The notes under the pieces: generated by a model
Database searches by the model: none
Told to the model about the DNA's origin: nothing
What the model saw: the letters and a program-made list of their open reading frames with translations, nothing else
Made by a program: the position numbers and the translations under genes
NCBI GenBank assembly: GCA_002494125.1
Contig: DLBD01000096.1
Span: 1 to 10,196, forward strand
Source: Ruminococcaceae bacterium UBA7030
GTDB taxonomy: Bacteria > Bacillota > Clostridia > Oscillospirales > Acutalibacteraceae
Direction: 5' to 3'
Length of the DNA: 10,196 nucleotides
In this document: in pieces, positions 1 to 5,866 of the stretch
Position numbering within the stretch: the first letter of the stretch is position 1
How the letters are laid out: each line of letters starts with the position of its first letter

Positions 1-1
1 A

Positions 2-1843
2 CCGGGTATGTATATCGGTTCAACCGGACCGAGAGGTCTTCACCACCTTGTATATGAGATTGTTGATAACTCCATTGACGAGGCGCTTGCAGGCGTTTGT
101 ACCCATATCGAATGTAATATTCTCGAGGGAGACATTATTGAGGTTATTGATAACGGCCGTGGTATTCCAACGGGTATTAATGAAAAGACGGGACTTCCTG
201 CAGTAACGGTTGTTCTTACCGTGCTTCATGCAGGCGGTAAGTTCGGCGGCTCGGGCTATAAGGTTTCCGGCGGTCTTCACGGCGTAGGTTCATCGGTTGT
301 TAATGCGCTTTCGGAATGGCTTGAGGTTGAGGTTACGCAAAACGGCCATGTTTACAGCCAGAGCTTTGCAAGGGGCATTGCAACAAACGACCTCCATATT
401 ATTGCAGACAGAGAGGGACACGGCACAACAATTCGCTTTAAGGCTGATCCCGATATTTTCCAGGAAACCACTACATACGAATATGAAACTCTTGAAAAAA
501 GACTTCGTGAGCAGGCTTTCCTTAACGCAGGCCTTTCAATCACTCTTACCGATAAGAGAGGCGACGAGGACGTAAGAGAGGAATTTTGCTACGAGGGCGG
601 TATTCGTGAGTTTGTTAAGTATATAAACACAAGCAGAGGACTTACTCCTATTCAGGAGGAGGTTATACACCTTTCAACAACTAAGGGCGACAAGAGTGCA
701 GAGGTTGCTCTTTGCTATACAGACGACTTTAAGGAAAGACTTTTGTCCTTTGCAAATAATATTAACACAATTGACGGCGGTACGCACGAAACAGGCTTTA
801 AGACGGCGCTTACCAGAGTGTTTAACGATTACGGCAAAAAGTTCGGCATACTTAAGGACAGCGACGGAAAGTTTACGGGCGACGATGTCCGTGAGGGTAT
901 CACCGCAGTTATTTCAGTTAAGCTCACAGAAGCACAGTTTGAAGGACAGACAAAGGGTAAGCTCGGTAATACGGAAATGACGGGTATCGTGTCATCAATG
1001 CTTTATGAAAAGCTTATGACATATTTTGAGGAAAACCCGAACGTTGCAAAAACACTTATAAATAAATCGCTTGACGCAGCAAGGGCAAGAGAGGCTGCAA
1101 GAAAAGCAAGGGACAACGCAAGAAGAAAGTCTCCGCTTGAAAGCAACTCGCTTCCAGGTAAGCTTGCAGACTGTACGTCAAAGGACCCTTCAAAATGTGA
1201 AATATATATCGTCGAGGGTGATTCGGCAGGCGGCAGCGCAAAGGAAGGAAGAGACAGAGAGCATATGGCAATTCTTCCTCTCTGGGGTAAAATGCTCAAC
1301 GTTGAAAAGGCAAGAATTGATAAGGTTTATACTAACGAAAAGCTTCTTCCTGTTGTGCTTGCACTTGGTACCGGAATCGGCGACGATTTTGATATAACGA
1401 AACTCAGATATCATAAGATTATTCTTATGGCTGATGCCGATGTCGACGGCGCACATATCAGAACGCTTCTTCTCACTTTCTTCTTCCGCTTTATGCCGCA
1501 GGTTATTGAGGACGGATATGTTTATCTTGCACAGCCGCCTCTTTTCAAGGTTTCAAAGGGTAAGAAGAGTGCATACTGCTTCTCCGACGAGGAGAGGGAC
1601 GCAAAGATTGAGGAGCTTGGCGGCGACTGTGATATTCAGCGTTATAAAGGTCTTGGCGAGATGGACCCCGAACAACTTTGGGAAACAACAATGGACCCGG
1701 AATACAGAACTATGCTCAGAGTTACCGTTGAAGATGCCGAAAGAGCTTCTGAAACCTTCTCAATACTTATGGGCGACGATGTTGAGCCAAGAAGAGAATT
1801 TATTGAAAAGAACGCAAAATTTGTTCAAAACCTGGATGTATAA
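2..1843 (+). CDS. gyrB: DNA gyrase subunit B, 5'-truncated by the window edge
   Basis: ATPase subunit of DNA gyrase (GyrA2GyrB2), the cytoplasmic type IIA topoisomerase that introduces negative supercoils using ATP. The reading frame is open from base 2 (Pro-Gly before the first Met at 8), matching the family's RPGMYIGST block, so the Met at base 8 is internal and roughly 25 N-terminal residues lie outside the window. Numbering from that Met: GHKL ATP site with Glu17 and Asn21 (EIVDNSIDEAL), Asp48 and Gly52 (IDNGRGIP), and the glycine-rich lid GGSGYKVSGGLHGVG at 80-94. The TOPRIM metal site has Glu403 (VEGDSAGG) and Asp476/478/480 (DADVD). PLWGKMLNVEKAR and QRYKGLGEMD, typical of GyrB/ParE, are also present. 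Length fits the short GyrB form of Gram-positives, without the insertion of enterobacterial GyrB. ParE is the alternative, but adjacency to a clear gyrA makes GyrB the better call. The stop is 3 bases before the next start, so the operon continues. Confidence 0.97.
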   Translation, partial: PGMYIGSTGPRGLHHLVYEIVDNSIDEALAGVCTHIECNILEGDIIEVIDNGRGIPTGINEKTGLPAVTVVLTVLHAGGKFGGSGYKVSGGLHGVGSSVVNALSEWLEVEVTQNGHVYSQSFARGIATNDLHIIADREGHGTTIRFKADPDIFQETTTYEYETLEKRLREQAFLNAGLSITLTDKRGDEDVREEFCYEGGIREFVKYINTSRGLTPIQEEVIHLSTTKGDKSAEVALCYTDDFKERLLSFANNINTIDGGTHETGFKTALTRVFNDYGKKFGILKDSDGKFTGDDVREGITAVISVKLTEAQFEGQTKGKLGNTEMTGIVSSMLYEKLMTYFEENPNVAKTLINKSLDAARAREAARKARDNARRKSPLESNSLPGKLADCTSKDPSKCEIYIVEGDSAGGSAKEGRDREHMAILPLWGKMLNVEKARIDKVYTNEKLLPVVLALGTGIGDDFDITKLRYHKIILMADADVDGAHIRTLLLTFFFRFMPQVIEDGYVYLAQPPLFKVSKGKKSAYCFSDEERDAKIEELGGDCDIQRYKGLGEMDPEQLWETTMDPEYRTMLRVTVEDAERASETFSILMGDDVEPRREFIEKNAKFVQNLDV

Positions 1844-1846
1844 TTT

Positions 1847-2323
1847 ATGTTTATCTTTGAGTTAAACGCAGGACAGTATAAAAAAGCCTGCAGGCTCAGA
1901 ATGAGAAAATATAACCGCTTTCAATTTCCCGGACTTGCAAGCTACGTTATGGCTGTGCTGGTGTTCGGCGTTGATTTGCTAATAAAAGCGGATTTGTTTT
2001 TCTTCCTGCTTCCTGTGATAATACTTGCGTTCGGCGTGTTTGAAACGGCAATGGTTAATTCAAGCCTTACAAGAGAATTTGTAAAGGAACCGTTTTTACA
2101 TTCAAAGCAGAAATGCACGCTTGGCGAAAAGGGAATAACCCTTCAAAATTCGTTTGAACGCATTTTTACAAGCTACGGCGACATTTACGAAATAAAAAAC
2201 ACAAGAAGATATCTTCTCGTGCTTTTGAGTTATCGTAAGGGAATAATTTTTCTCGACAAGAAAAAGCAGAAGGAAGAGGCGCAGCTTCTTTTGTCACAGC
2301 TCAAAAAGGAGGGAAAAATATAA
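1847..2323 (+). CDS. Small two-helix membrane protein, YcxB-like, between gyrB and gyrA
   Basis: Product of 158 residues, function unknown. Visible architecture: a short basic N-terminal segment (1-27), two closely spaced hydrophobic segments at about 28-46 and 49-70 joined by a very short polar turn, then a hydrophilic C-terminal domain (about 71-158) ending in Lys/Glu-rich sequence. The C-terminal pattern FTSYGDIYEIKNTRRYLL followed by GIIFLDKK resembles the YcxB-like C-terminal domain of Firmicutes membrane proteins (strand, tyrosine-rich turn, strand, then a xIPK-like end). That assignment is by eye. The start lies 3 bases after the gyrB stop and has no recognisable Shine-Dalgarno, so translation probably depends on ribosomes finishing gyrB. 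A second Met at 1901 also lacks a good site, so I keep 1847. It overlaps the next gene by one base and is probably a distant paralogue of it. Confidence 0.82.
   Translation: MFIFELNAGQYKKACRLRMRKYNRFQFPGLASYVMAVLVFGVDLLIKADLFFFLLPVIILAFGVFETAMVNSSLTREFVKEPFLHSKQKCTLGEKGITLQNSFERIFTSYGDIYEIKNTRRYLLVLLSYRKGIIFLDKKKQKEEAQLLLSQLKKEGKI
2308..2313 (+). promoter_or_regulatory. Ribosome binding site of the second YcxB-like gene
   Basis: GGAGGG lies 9 bases before the ATG at 2323, inside the last codons of the preceding gene. It supports the start that overlaps the upstream stop (TAATG, bases 2321-2325), unlike the preceding gene, which has no such site. Confidence 0.8.
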
Positions 2324-2895
2324 TGTTTTATCCCACCTTTGAAAAGCCGGCAGAAAATGAGCTCCTCGGCGAAAACCTTGCCTATTATACCGACGAGGAG
2401 GACTATGTCCGCTTTGAAGATTTTAAGAAACGCACAAGAAAAACACCGCTTGTGTCGCTTGCACTTCTGTTTTGTATGACAGCGGTTACGGCATATGAGT
2501 ATTATAAGACGCAAAATCCGGATGTTATCGGCGTTTTGGCGGCGGTTATTATCGTTTACTTCATATCGCTTGTATATAAAAAGCATAACGATTCTCATAA
2601 AGCCGTGAAAAAGTATATGAATAAAGACCCGTATTATACCTCTTATAAAAACGCAAGATTTTTTGAGGACAGAGCCGAGTTTTCAGCATATGACAAAAAT
2701 GTCGAAAATATAGTTTTTGAGGCGATTTATCCGTATTCAATGATGGATGCGGTAATAGTTACAATCGAGGATTATTATTTTATAATCGGAAACCAGGCAA
2801 TAATTTTTCCAAGAAGATTTGCGCAGGTTACAGGAGCAGATAAACAGCTTCTTGACGTGTTTAAGGAGTCGGGCAAAATGCTTGACCAGAGATAG
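2323..2895 (+). CDS. Second YcxB-like two-helix membrane protein
   Basis: Product of 190 residues, function unknown. Visible architecture: an acidic, tyrosine-containing N-terminal stretch (1-36), a basic cluster KKRTRKT at 35-41, two hydrophobic segments at about 43-59 and 67-85, then a soluble C-terminal domain. Residues about 118-170 (AEFSAYDKN, then IYPYSMMDAVIVTIEDYYFI and IIFPRRF) have the strand-Tyr-strand pattern and terminal xxPxR/K-F typical of the YcxB-like C-terminal domain. The order of parts matches the preceding gene, so the two may be diverged duplicates whose products could pair in the membrane; that is inference. The start overlaps the upstream stop by one base and has a good Shine-Dalgarno. 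Its stop is followed by the 383-base repeat leader of gyrA, with no terminator visible between them. Confidence 0.85.
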   Translation: MFYPTFEKPAENELLGENLAYYTDEEDYVRFEDFKKRTRKTPLVSLALLFCMTAVTAYEYYKTQNPDVIGVLAAVIIVYFISLVYKKHNDSHKAVKKYMNKDPYYTSYKNARFFEDRAEFSAYDKNVENIVFEAIYPYSMMDAVIVTIEDYYFIIGNQAIIFPRRFAQVTGADKQLLDVFKESGKMLDQR

Positions 2896-2919
2896 CGGTT
2901 AGAGTAAACAACTATAACT

Positions 2920-2942
2920 GTGATGGGCGGCTTGCTCACCGC
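2920..2942 (+). repeat. Array hairpin 1
   Basis: Lower stem 2920-2922 with 2940-2942 (GTG/CGC, one U-G pair), mismatch A2923 opposite C2939, upper stem 2924-2928 with 2934-2938 (TGGGC/GCTCA, one G-U pair), loop GGCTT. Confidence 0.75.
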
Positions 2943-2960
2943 AGGCGGTAGAATAAATAA

Positions 2961-2975
2961 ACGCCTATCGGGCGT
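2961..2975 (+). repeat. Linker hairpin, type 1, first copy
   Basis: ACGCC at 2961-2965 pairs perfectly with GGCGT at 2971-2975 across the loop TATCG. The same hairpin recurs at 3121-3135 with a single change, which lies in the loop. Confidence 0.65.
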
Positions 2976-2997
2976 GGAATGAATAAAATCTATAATT

Positions 2998-3021
2998 GCG
3001 TTGGGCGGAAATGCTCACCGC
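2998..3021 (+). repeat. Array hairpin 2
   Basis: Lower stem GCG 2998-3000 with CGC 3019-3021, mismatch T3001 opposite C3018, upper stem TGGGC 3002-3006 with GCTCA 3013-3017 (one G-U pair), loop GGAAAT. Confidence 0.75.
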
Positions 3022-3033
3022 AGGTGCGTTAAG

Positions 3034-3048
3034 GGCGGTATCACTGCC
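3034..3048 (+). repeat. Linker hairpin, type 2, first copy
   Basis: GGCGGT at 3034-3039 pairs with ACTGCC at 3043-3048 across the loop ATC, with one G-U pair. The counterpart at 3193-3207 has different bases but the same fold. Confidence 0.65.
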
Positions 3049-3078
3049 GCGCGAGGAAAGAATAAATAACTTATAACT

Positions 3079-3102
3079 GTGATGAGCGGATATGCTCACC
3101 GC
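3079..3102 (+). repeat. Array hairpin 3
   Basis: Lower stem GTG 3079-3081 with CGC 3100-3102 (one U-G pair), mismatch A3082 opposite C3099, upper stem TGAGC 3083-3087 with GCTCA 3094-3098 (all Watson-Crick), loop GGATAT. Confidence 0.75.
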
Positions 3103-3120
3103 AGGTGGTAGAATAAATAA

Positions 3121-3135
3121 ACGCCTATTGGGCGT
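3121..3135 (+). repeat. Linker hairpin, type 1, second copy
   Basis: ACGCC at 3121-3125 pairs with GGCGT at 3131-3135 across the loop TATTG. It is the duplicate of the hairpin at 2961-2975. Confidence 0.65.
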
Positions 3136-3157
3136 GGAATGAATAAAATCTATAATT

Positions 3158-3180
3158 GCGTTGGGCGGCTCGCCCACCGC
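3158..3180 (+). repeat. Array hairpin 4
   Basis: Lower stem GCG 3158-3160 with CGC 3178-3180, mismatch T3161 opposite C3177, upper stem TGGGC 3162-3166 with GCCCA 3172-3176 (all Watson-Crick), loop GGCTC. This copy has the compensating C that turns the G-U pair of hairpins 1 and 2 into G-C. Confidence 0.78.
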
Positions 3181-3192
3181 AGGTGCGTTGAA

Positions 3193-3207
3193 GGCAGTAT
3201 TGCTGCC
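3193..3207 (+). repeat. Linker hairpin, type 2, second copy
   Basis: GGCAGT at 3193-3198 pairs with GCTGCC at 3202-3207 across the loop ATT (one U-G closing pair). Compared with 3034-3048, an inner pair is A-U instead of G-U and the closing pair is U-G instead of U-A. Confidence 0.65.
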
Positions 3208-3236
3208 GGGCGTGGAACGAATAAAAATCTATAATT

Positions 3237-3260
3237 GCGATGAGCGGATATGCTCACCGC
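3237..3260 (+). repeat. Array hairpin 5, adjacent to the gyrA ribosome binding site
   Basis: Lower stem GCG 3237-3239 with CGC 3258-3260, mismatch A3240 opposite C3257, upper stem TGAGC 3241-3245 with GCTCA 3252-3256, loop GGATAT. It ends 6 bases before the GGAGG of gyrA. A competing pairing, CACC 3255-3258 with GGTG 3262-3265 around the loop GCA, would break this hairpin and place a stem right against the ribosome binding site. Confidence 0.75.
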
Positions 3261-3266
3261 AGGTGT

Positions 3267-3271
3267 GGAGG
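3267..3271 (+). promoter_or_regulatory. Ribosome binding site of gyrA
   Basis: GGAGG stands 7 bases before the ATG at 3279 and fixes the gyrA start. It lies directly downstream of the last array hairpin. Confidence 0.9.
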
Positions 3272-3278
3272 AAAATAA

Positions 3279-5774
3279 ATGGATACAAATGAAATCAGAT
3301 ATGACAATCAAAAGATAATCGACATTGAGATTAATCAGGAGGTAAGAAAAGCTTTTCTTGATTACTCGATGAGCGTTATCGTGTCAAGAGCGCTTCCTGA
3401 TGTTCGCGACGGATTAAAGCCTGTTCACAGAAGGATACTTTATGCGATGTATGACAATTCGCTATATCCGGACAGACCGTTCAGAAAGTGTGCAACTACC
3501 GTCGGCGACGTGCTTGGTCATTATCACCCGCACGGCGACGCGTCCGTATATGACGCTATGGTAAGACTTGCACAGCCGTTTTCGATGAGGCATATACTTG
3601 TTGACGGCCACGGTAACTTCGGCTCAGTAGACGGCGACCCGCCTGCTGCATACCGTTATACCGAGGCAAGAATGAGCAAGAACGCCATGAAGATGCTTGA
3701 GGATATCAAGAAGGATACGGTTGACTGGGCTCCCAACTTCGACGACACAACCAAAGAGCCGACCGTCCTTCCGGCGAGATTTCCAAATCTTCTTGTAAAC
3801 GGTTCATCGGGTATCGCCGTAGGTATGGCAACAAACATTCCTCCCCACAATATGCGAGAAGTTGTTGAGGGCATGTGCTGTCTTATCGACAATCCTGAAG
3901 CAGGCATACCTGAAATAATGGAATACATAAAAGGACCTGACTTCCCAACCGCAGGTATTATTATGGGTACGAGAGGTATCCGTGAAGCATACGAAACCGG
4001 AAGAGGAAAAATATACGTCCGTGCAAGAGCAGAAATAGTTGAGGCAAAGGGCGACCGCTTTAAGATTGTTGTAACGGAAATCCCTTACGGCGTAAACAAA
4101 GCAAAGCTCATTACGAGAATAGCAGACCTTGTTAAAGAGAAGAGACTTGAAGGCGTTGCCGACGTTCAGGACTACTCCGACAGAAGAGGTATGCATATTG
4201 AGGTTACGGTAAAGAGGGACGCAAACGCACAGGTAGTTCTCAATAATCTTTATAAGATGACCGATATGCAGGTTACCTTCGGCGCAATTATGCTTGCGCT
4301 TGACGACGGAGTTCCGAAGGTTCTCACACTTAAAGAGATACTTGAAAAGTATATTGCCTTCCAGAAGCAGATTATCAGAAGAAGAACTGCGTTTGACCTT
4401 AAAAAAGCACAGGAAAGAGCTCATATTTTAGAAGGACTTGCAAAGGCTATTGATATAGTTGATGACGTAATTGCAACGATTCGTGCTTGTAAGGGCGGAC
4501 AGGCTGAGGCAAAAATTGCAATTATGGACAAGTTCGGCTTTGACGATGTCCAGGCAGACGCTATTGTTAAGTACCGCCTTGGTCAACTCGCAGGGCTTGA
4601 AATTGAAAAGATAATGAATGAACTCGACGAGCTTCATGCGCTTATTAAAGACTATACCGATATCCTTGCAAGCGAGGAAAGAATTGCCGAAATCGTAAAG
4701 AGCGAGGCAAGAGAAATTGCGCAGAAGTTCGGCGACGAAAGAAGAACAGAAATTTCTGCATACAGCGGCGACGTTGACGACGAGGACTTAATTCCTGTTG
4801 AGGATTGTATTTTCACTCTTACCGAGAGAGGATATATGAAGCGTCAGACCGTTGACACATATAAGGCACAAAACCGTGGCGGCAGAGGCATTATGGGAAT
4901 GAGCAGAAGAGAAGAGGACGTTGCAAAAACGATGTTCACCTGCTCAACTCATGACAGAATTCTTATCTTTACAAATATGGGTAAGGTGTTCAAGCTCAAG
5001 GGATATGAAATTCCTGAATCAAGCAGAACGGGCAAGGGTATGAACGTTGTAAACATCCTTCCGCTTGAAAAAGACGAGCAGGTTTCCGCAATGGTGCAGG
5101 TGCCTAAGGAAGAGGACAGAGCGTATCTCTGTATGGTAACAAAGAAGGGCATCATCAAGAGAACAGCGCTCGACCAGTACAAAAACATAAGAAAAACAGG
5201 TATCATTGCAATAAATCTTGACGAGGACGACGAGCTCAGCTGGGTAGATATTACCGACGGCAAGAGAAAGCTTATTGTTGCGACTCACGACGGTATGAGC
5301 ATCTGTTTTAACGAGTCCGACGCAAGACTTATCGGCAGAACTGCAAGAGGCGTTAAGGCAATCGAGCTTAAGAGCGGCGACTATGTAGTCGGCTTCTCGG
5401 TTGTAAGAGATGGCTTTACACTTCTCACCGTTACCGAAACAGGTTTCGGAAGAAAGAGCAGTTTTGATGATTACCGTGTTCAAAACAGAGGCGGTAAGGG
5501 ACTTATCAATTATCATACCGAAAAATACGGCAAGGTTGCAATGATTGCCCCCGTTACCGACGAAAACGATGTTATTATGATTTCGTCCGACGGTATTATT
5601 ATCCGTACACATGCGCAGCAGATTTCCGAGTTCCAGAGAGGCTCGAAGGGCGTTAAGGTTATGCGTGTAAACGAAGGCGAAAAGCTCGCAACTCTTTCGG
5701 TTGTAGATAAGCTCGAAGAGGTCGAGGCAGAGGAAGAACTTGAGCAGCCGCAGGAGGTTACAGCAGAAGAGTAA
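3279..5774 (+). CDS. gyrA: DNA gyrase subunit A, complete
   Basis: Breakage-reunion subunit of DNA gyrase, which cleaves and religates DNA and, through its C-terminal beta-pinwheel, wraps it for negative supercoiling. Length 831, usual for the family. N-terminal winged-helix/tower region: KPVHRRILYAM at about 47-57; the quinolone-determining region with GDASVYD at 86-92; catalytic Tyr127 in RYTEARM. The coiled-coil tower follows to about residue 490. Six-bladed C-terminal domain: GyrA box QNRGGRG at 531-537 (canonical QRRGGKG, so Arg to Asn in the second place and Lys to Arg), with a second box-like QNRGGKG at 735-741. The GyrA box points to GyrA rather than ParC. The tail is strongly acidic (last ~20 residues). 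The position equivalent to E. coli Ser83 is Ala88, as in Mycobacterium tuberculosis; the Asp87 equivalent is Asp92. Start chosen from the GGAGG 7 bases upstream. Preceded by the structured repeat leader, so expression may be set at RNA level (inference). Confidence 0.98.
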   Translation: MDTNEIRYDNQKIIDIEINQEVRKAFLDYSMSVIVSRALPDVRDGLKPVHRRILYAMYDNSLYPDRPFRKCATTVGDVLGHYHPHGDASVYDAMVRLAQPFSMRHILVDGHGNFGSVDGDPPAAYRYTEARMSKNAMKMLEDIKKDTVDWAPNFDDTTKEPTVLPARFPNLLVNGSSGIAVGMATNIPPHNMREVVEGMCCLIDNPEAGIPEIMEYIKGPDFPTAGIIMGTRGIREAYETGRGKIYVRARAEIVEAKGDRFKIVVTEIPYGVNKAKLITRIADLVKEKRLEGVADVQDYSDRRGMHIEVTVKRDANAQVVLNNLYKMTDMQVTFGAIMLALDDGVPKVLTLKEILEKYIAFQKQIIRRRTAFDLKKAQERAHILEGLAKAIDIVDDVIATIRACKGGQAEAKIAIMDKFGFDDVQADAIVKYRLGQLAGLEIEKIMNELDELHALIKDYTDILASEERIAEIVKSEAREIAQKFGDERRTEISAYSGDVDDEDLIPVEDCIFTLTERGYMKRQTVDTYKAQNRGGRGIMGMSRREEDVAKTMFTCSTHDRILIFTNMGKVFKLKGYEIPESSRTGKGMNVVNILPLEKDEQVSAMVQVPKEEDRAYLCMVTKKGIIKRTALDQYKNIRKTGIIAINLDEDDELSWVDITDGKRKLIVATHDGMSICFNESDARLIGRTARGVKAIELKSGDYVVGFSVVRDGFTLLTVTETGFGRKSSFDDYRVQNRGGKGLINYHTEKYGKVAMIAPVTDENDVIMISSDGIIIRTHAQQISEFQRGSKGVKVMRVNEGEKLATLSVVDKLEEVEAEEELEQPQEVTAEE

Positions 5775-5866
5775 TAATTTACAATTTTGTTAATTTTCCT
5801 GTTTTATGTGGTAATATCCGACAATATAGTATATAATGGCGGAGTAACGAAAAGAGGTGTAGCCCC
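5775..5866 (+). promoter_or_regulatory. gyrA-LCP intergenic gap with a probable promoter
   Basis: The gap is 92 bases and AT-rich. A perfect TATAAT at 5832-5837 is followed by a plausible start point near 5844. No convincing -35 box stands 16-18 bases upstream, so the promoter call rests mainly on the -10 hexamer. I see no GC-rich stem with a T-run after the gyrA stop, so read-through from gyrA is also possible. Confidence 0.4.
5853..5859 (+). promoter_or_regulatory. Ribosome binding site that decides the TTG start of the LCP gene
   Basis: AGAGGTG lies 7 bases before TTG 5867. In that frame the closest upstream stop is TAA 5834-5836, with no ATG or GTG between, and the next Met is residue 83, so TTG is the only start consistent with this site. 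Confidence 0.85.

Larger units (their letters stand above)
2913..3264 (+). repeat. Tandem array of five ~79-base hairpin units upstream of gyrA
   Basis: Five copies begin TATAAYTGYGWTGRGCGG and continue GCYCACCGCAGG, at 2913, 2991, 3072, 3151 and 3230; the hairpins are spaced 78, 81, 79 and 79 bases apart. Each copy folds into a lower 3-base-pair stem (GYG with CGC), a 1x1 mismatch (A or T opposite C), an upper 5-base-pair stem (TGRGC with GCYCA) and a loop of 5-6 bases starting with GG. Differences between copies keep the pairing: the upper stem occurs as A-U, G-U and G-C at the same position, and the lower stem as C-G or U-G. Between the main hairpins are linkers that each carry a smaller hairpin. 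The function is unknown. The array is read in the same direction as gyrB and gyrA. Confidence 0.88.
2896..3278 (+). other. 383-base non-coding gyrA leader filled by a hairpin repeat array
   Basis: No believable gene lies here on either strand. Apart from about 17 bases at the left and the gyrA ribosome binding site at the right, the whole interval consists of the tandem hairpin units described separately. None of the hairpins is followed by a run of T, so they do not look like intrinsic terminators, and read-through from the gyrB side into gyrA is expected. I do not recognise a known riboswitch or T-box. Confidence 0.8.

Noticed and set aside
2923..2982. Plus-strand 19-codon frame starting in hairpin 1
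   Set aside because: The start codon is absent in units 2 and 4, the frame is cut to 9 codons in unit 3, and no ribosome binding site precedes it.
2965..3177. Minus-strand open frame across the repeat array (70 codons)
   Set aside because: It only translates the repeats, has a repetitive composition and no family resemblance.
2920..3260. Series of intrinsic terminators or attenuators
   Set aside because: No T-run follows any of the hairpins; they are followed by purine-rich and AATAAA-type sequence.
2913..3264. CRISPR array
   Set aside because: The sequences between the repeated hairpins are themselves repeated and are not unique spacers; unit length and strong internal pairing do not fit, and no cas gene is present.
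3804..4424. Minus-strand 206-codon frame within gyrA
   Set aside because: It lies wholly inside a clear gyrA coding region and has no recognisable motif or start signal.
5775..5831. Terminator directly after gyrA
   Set aside because: The stretch is AT-rich without a GC-containing stem followed by T-run.
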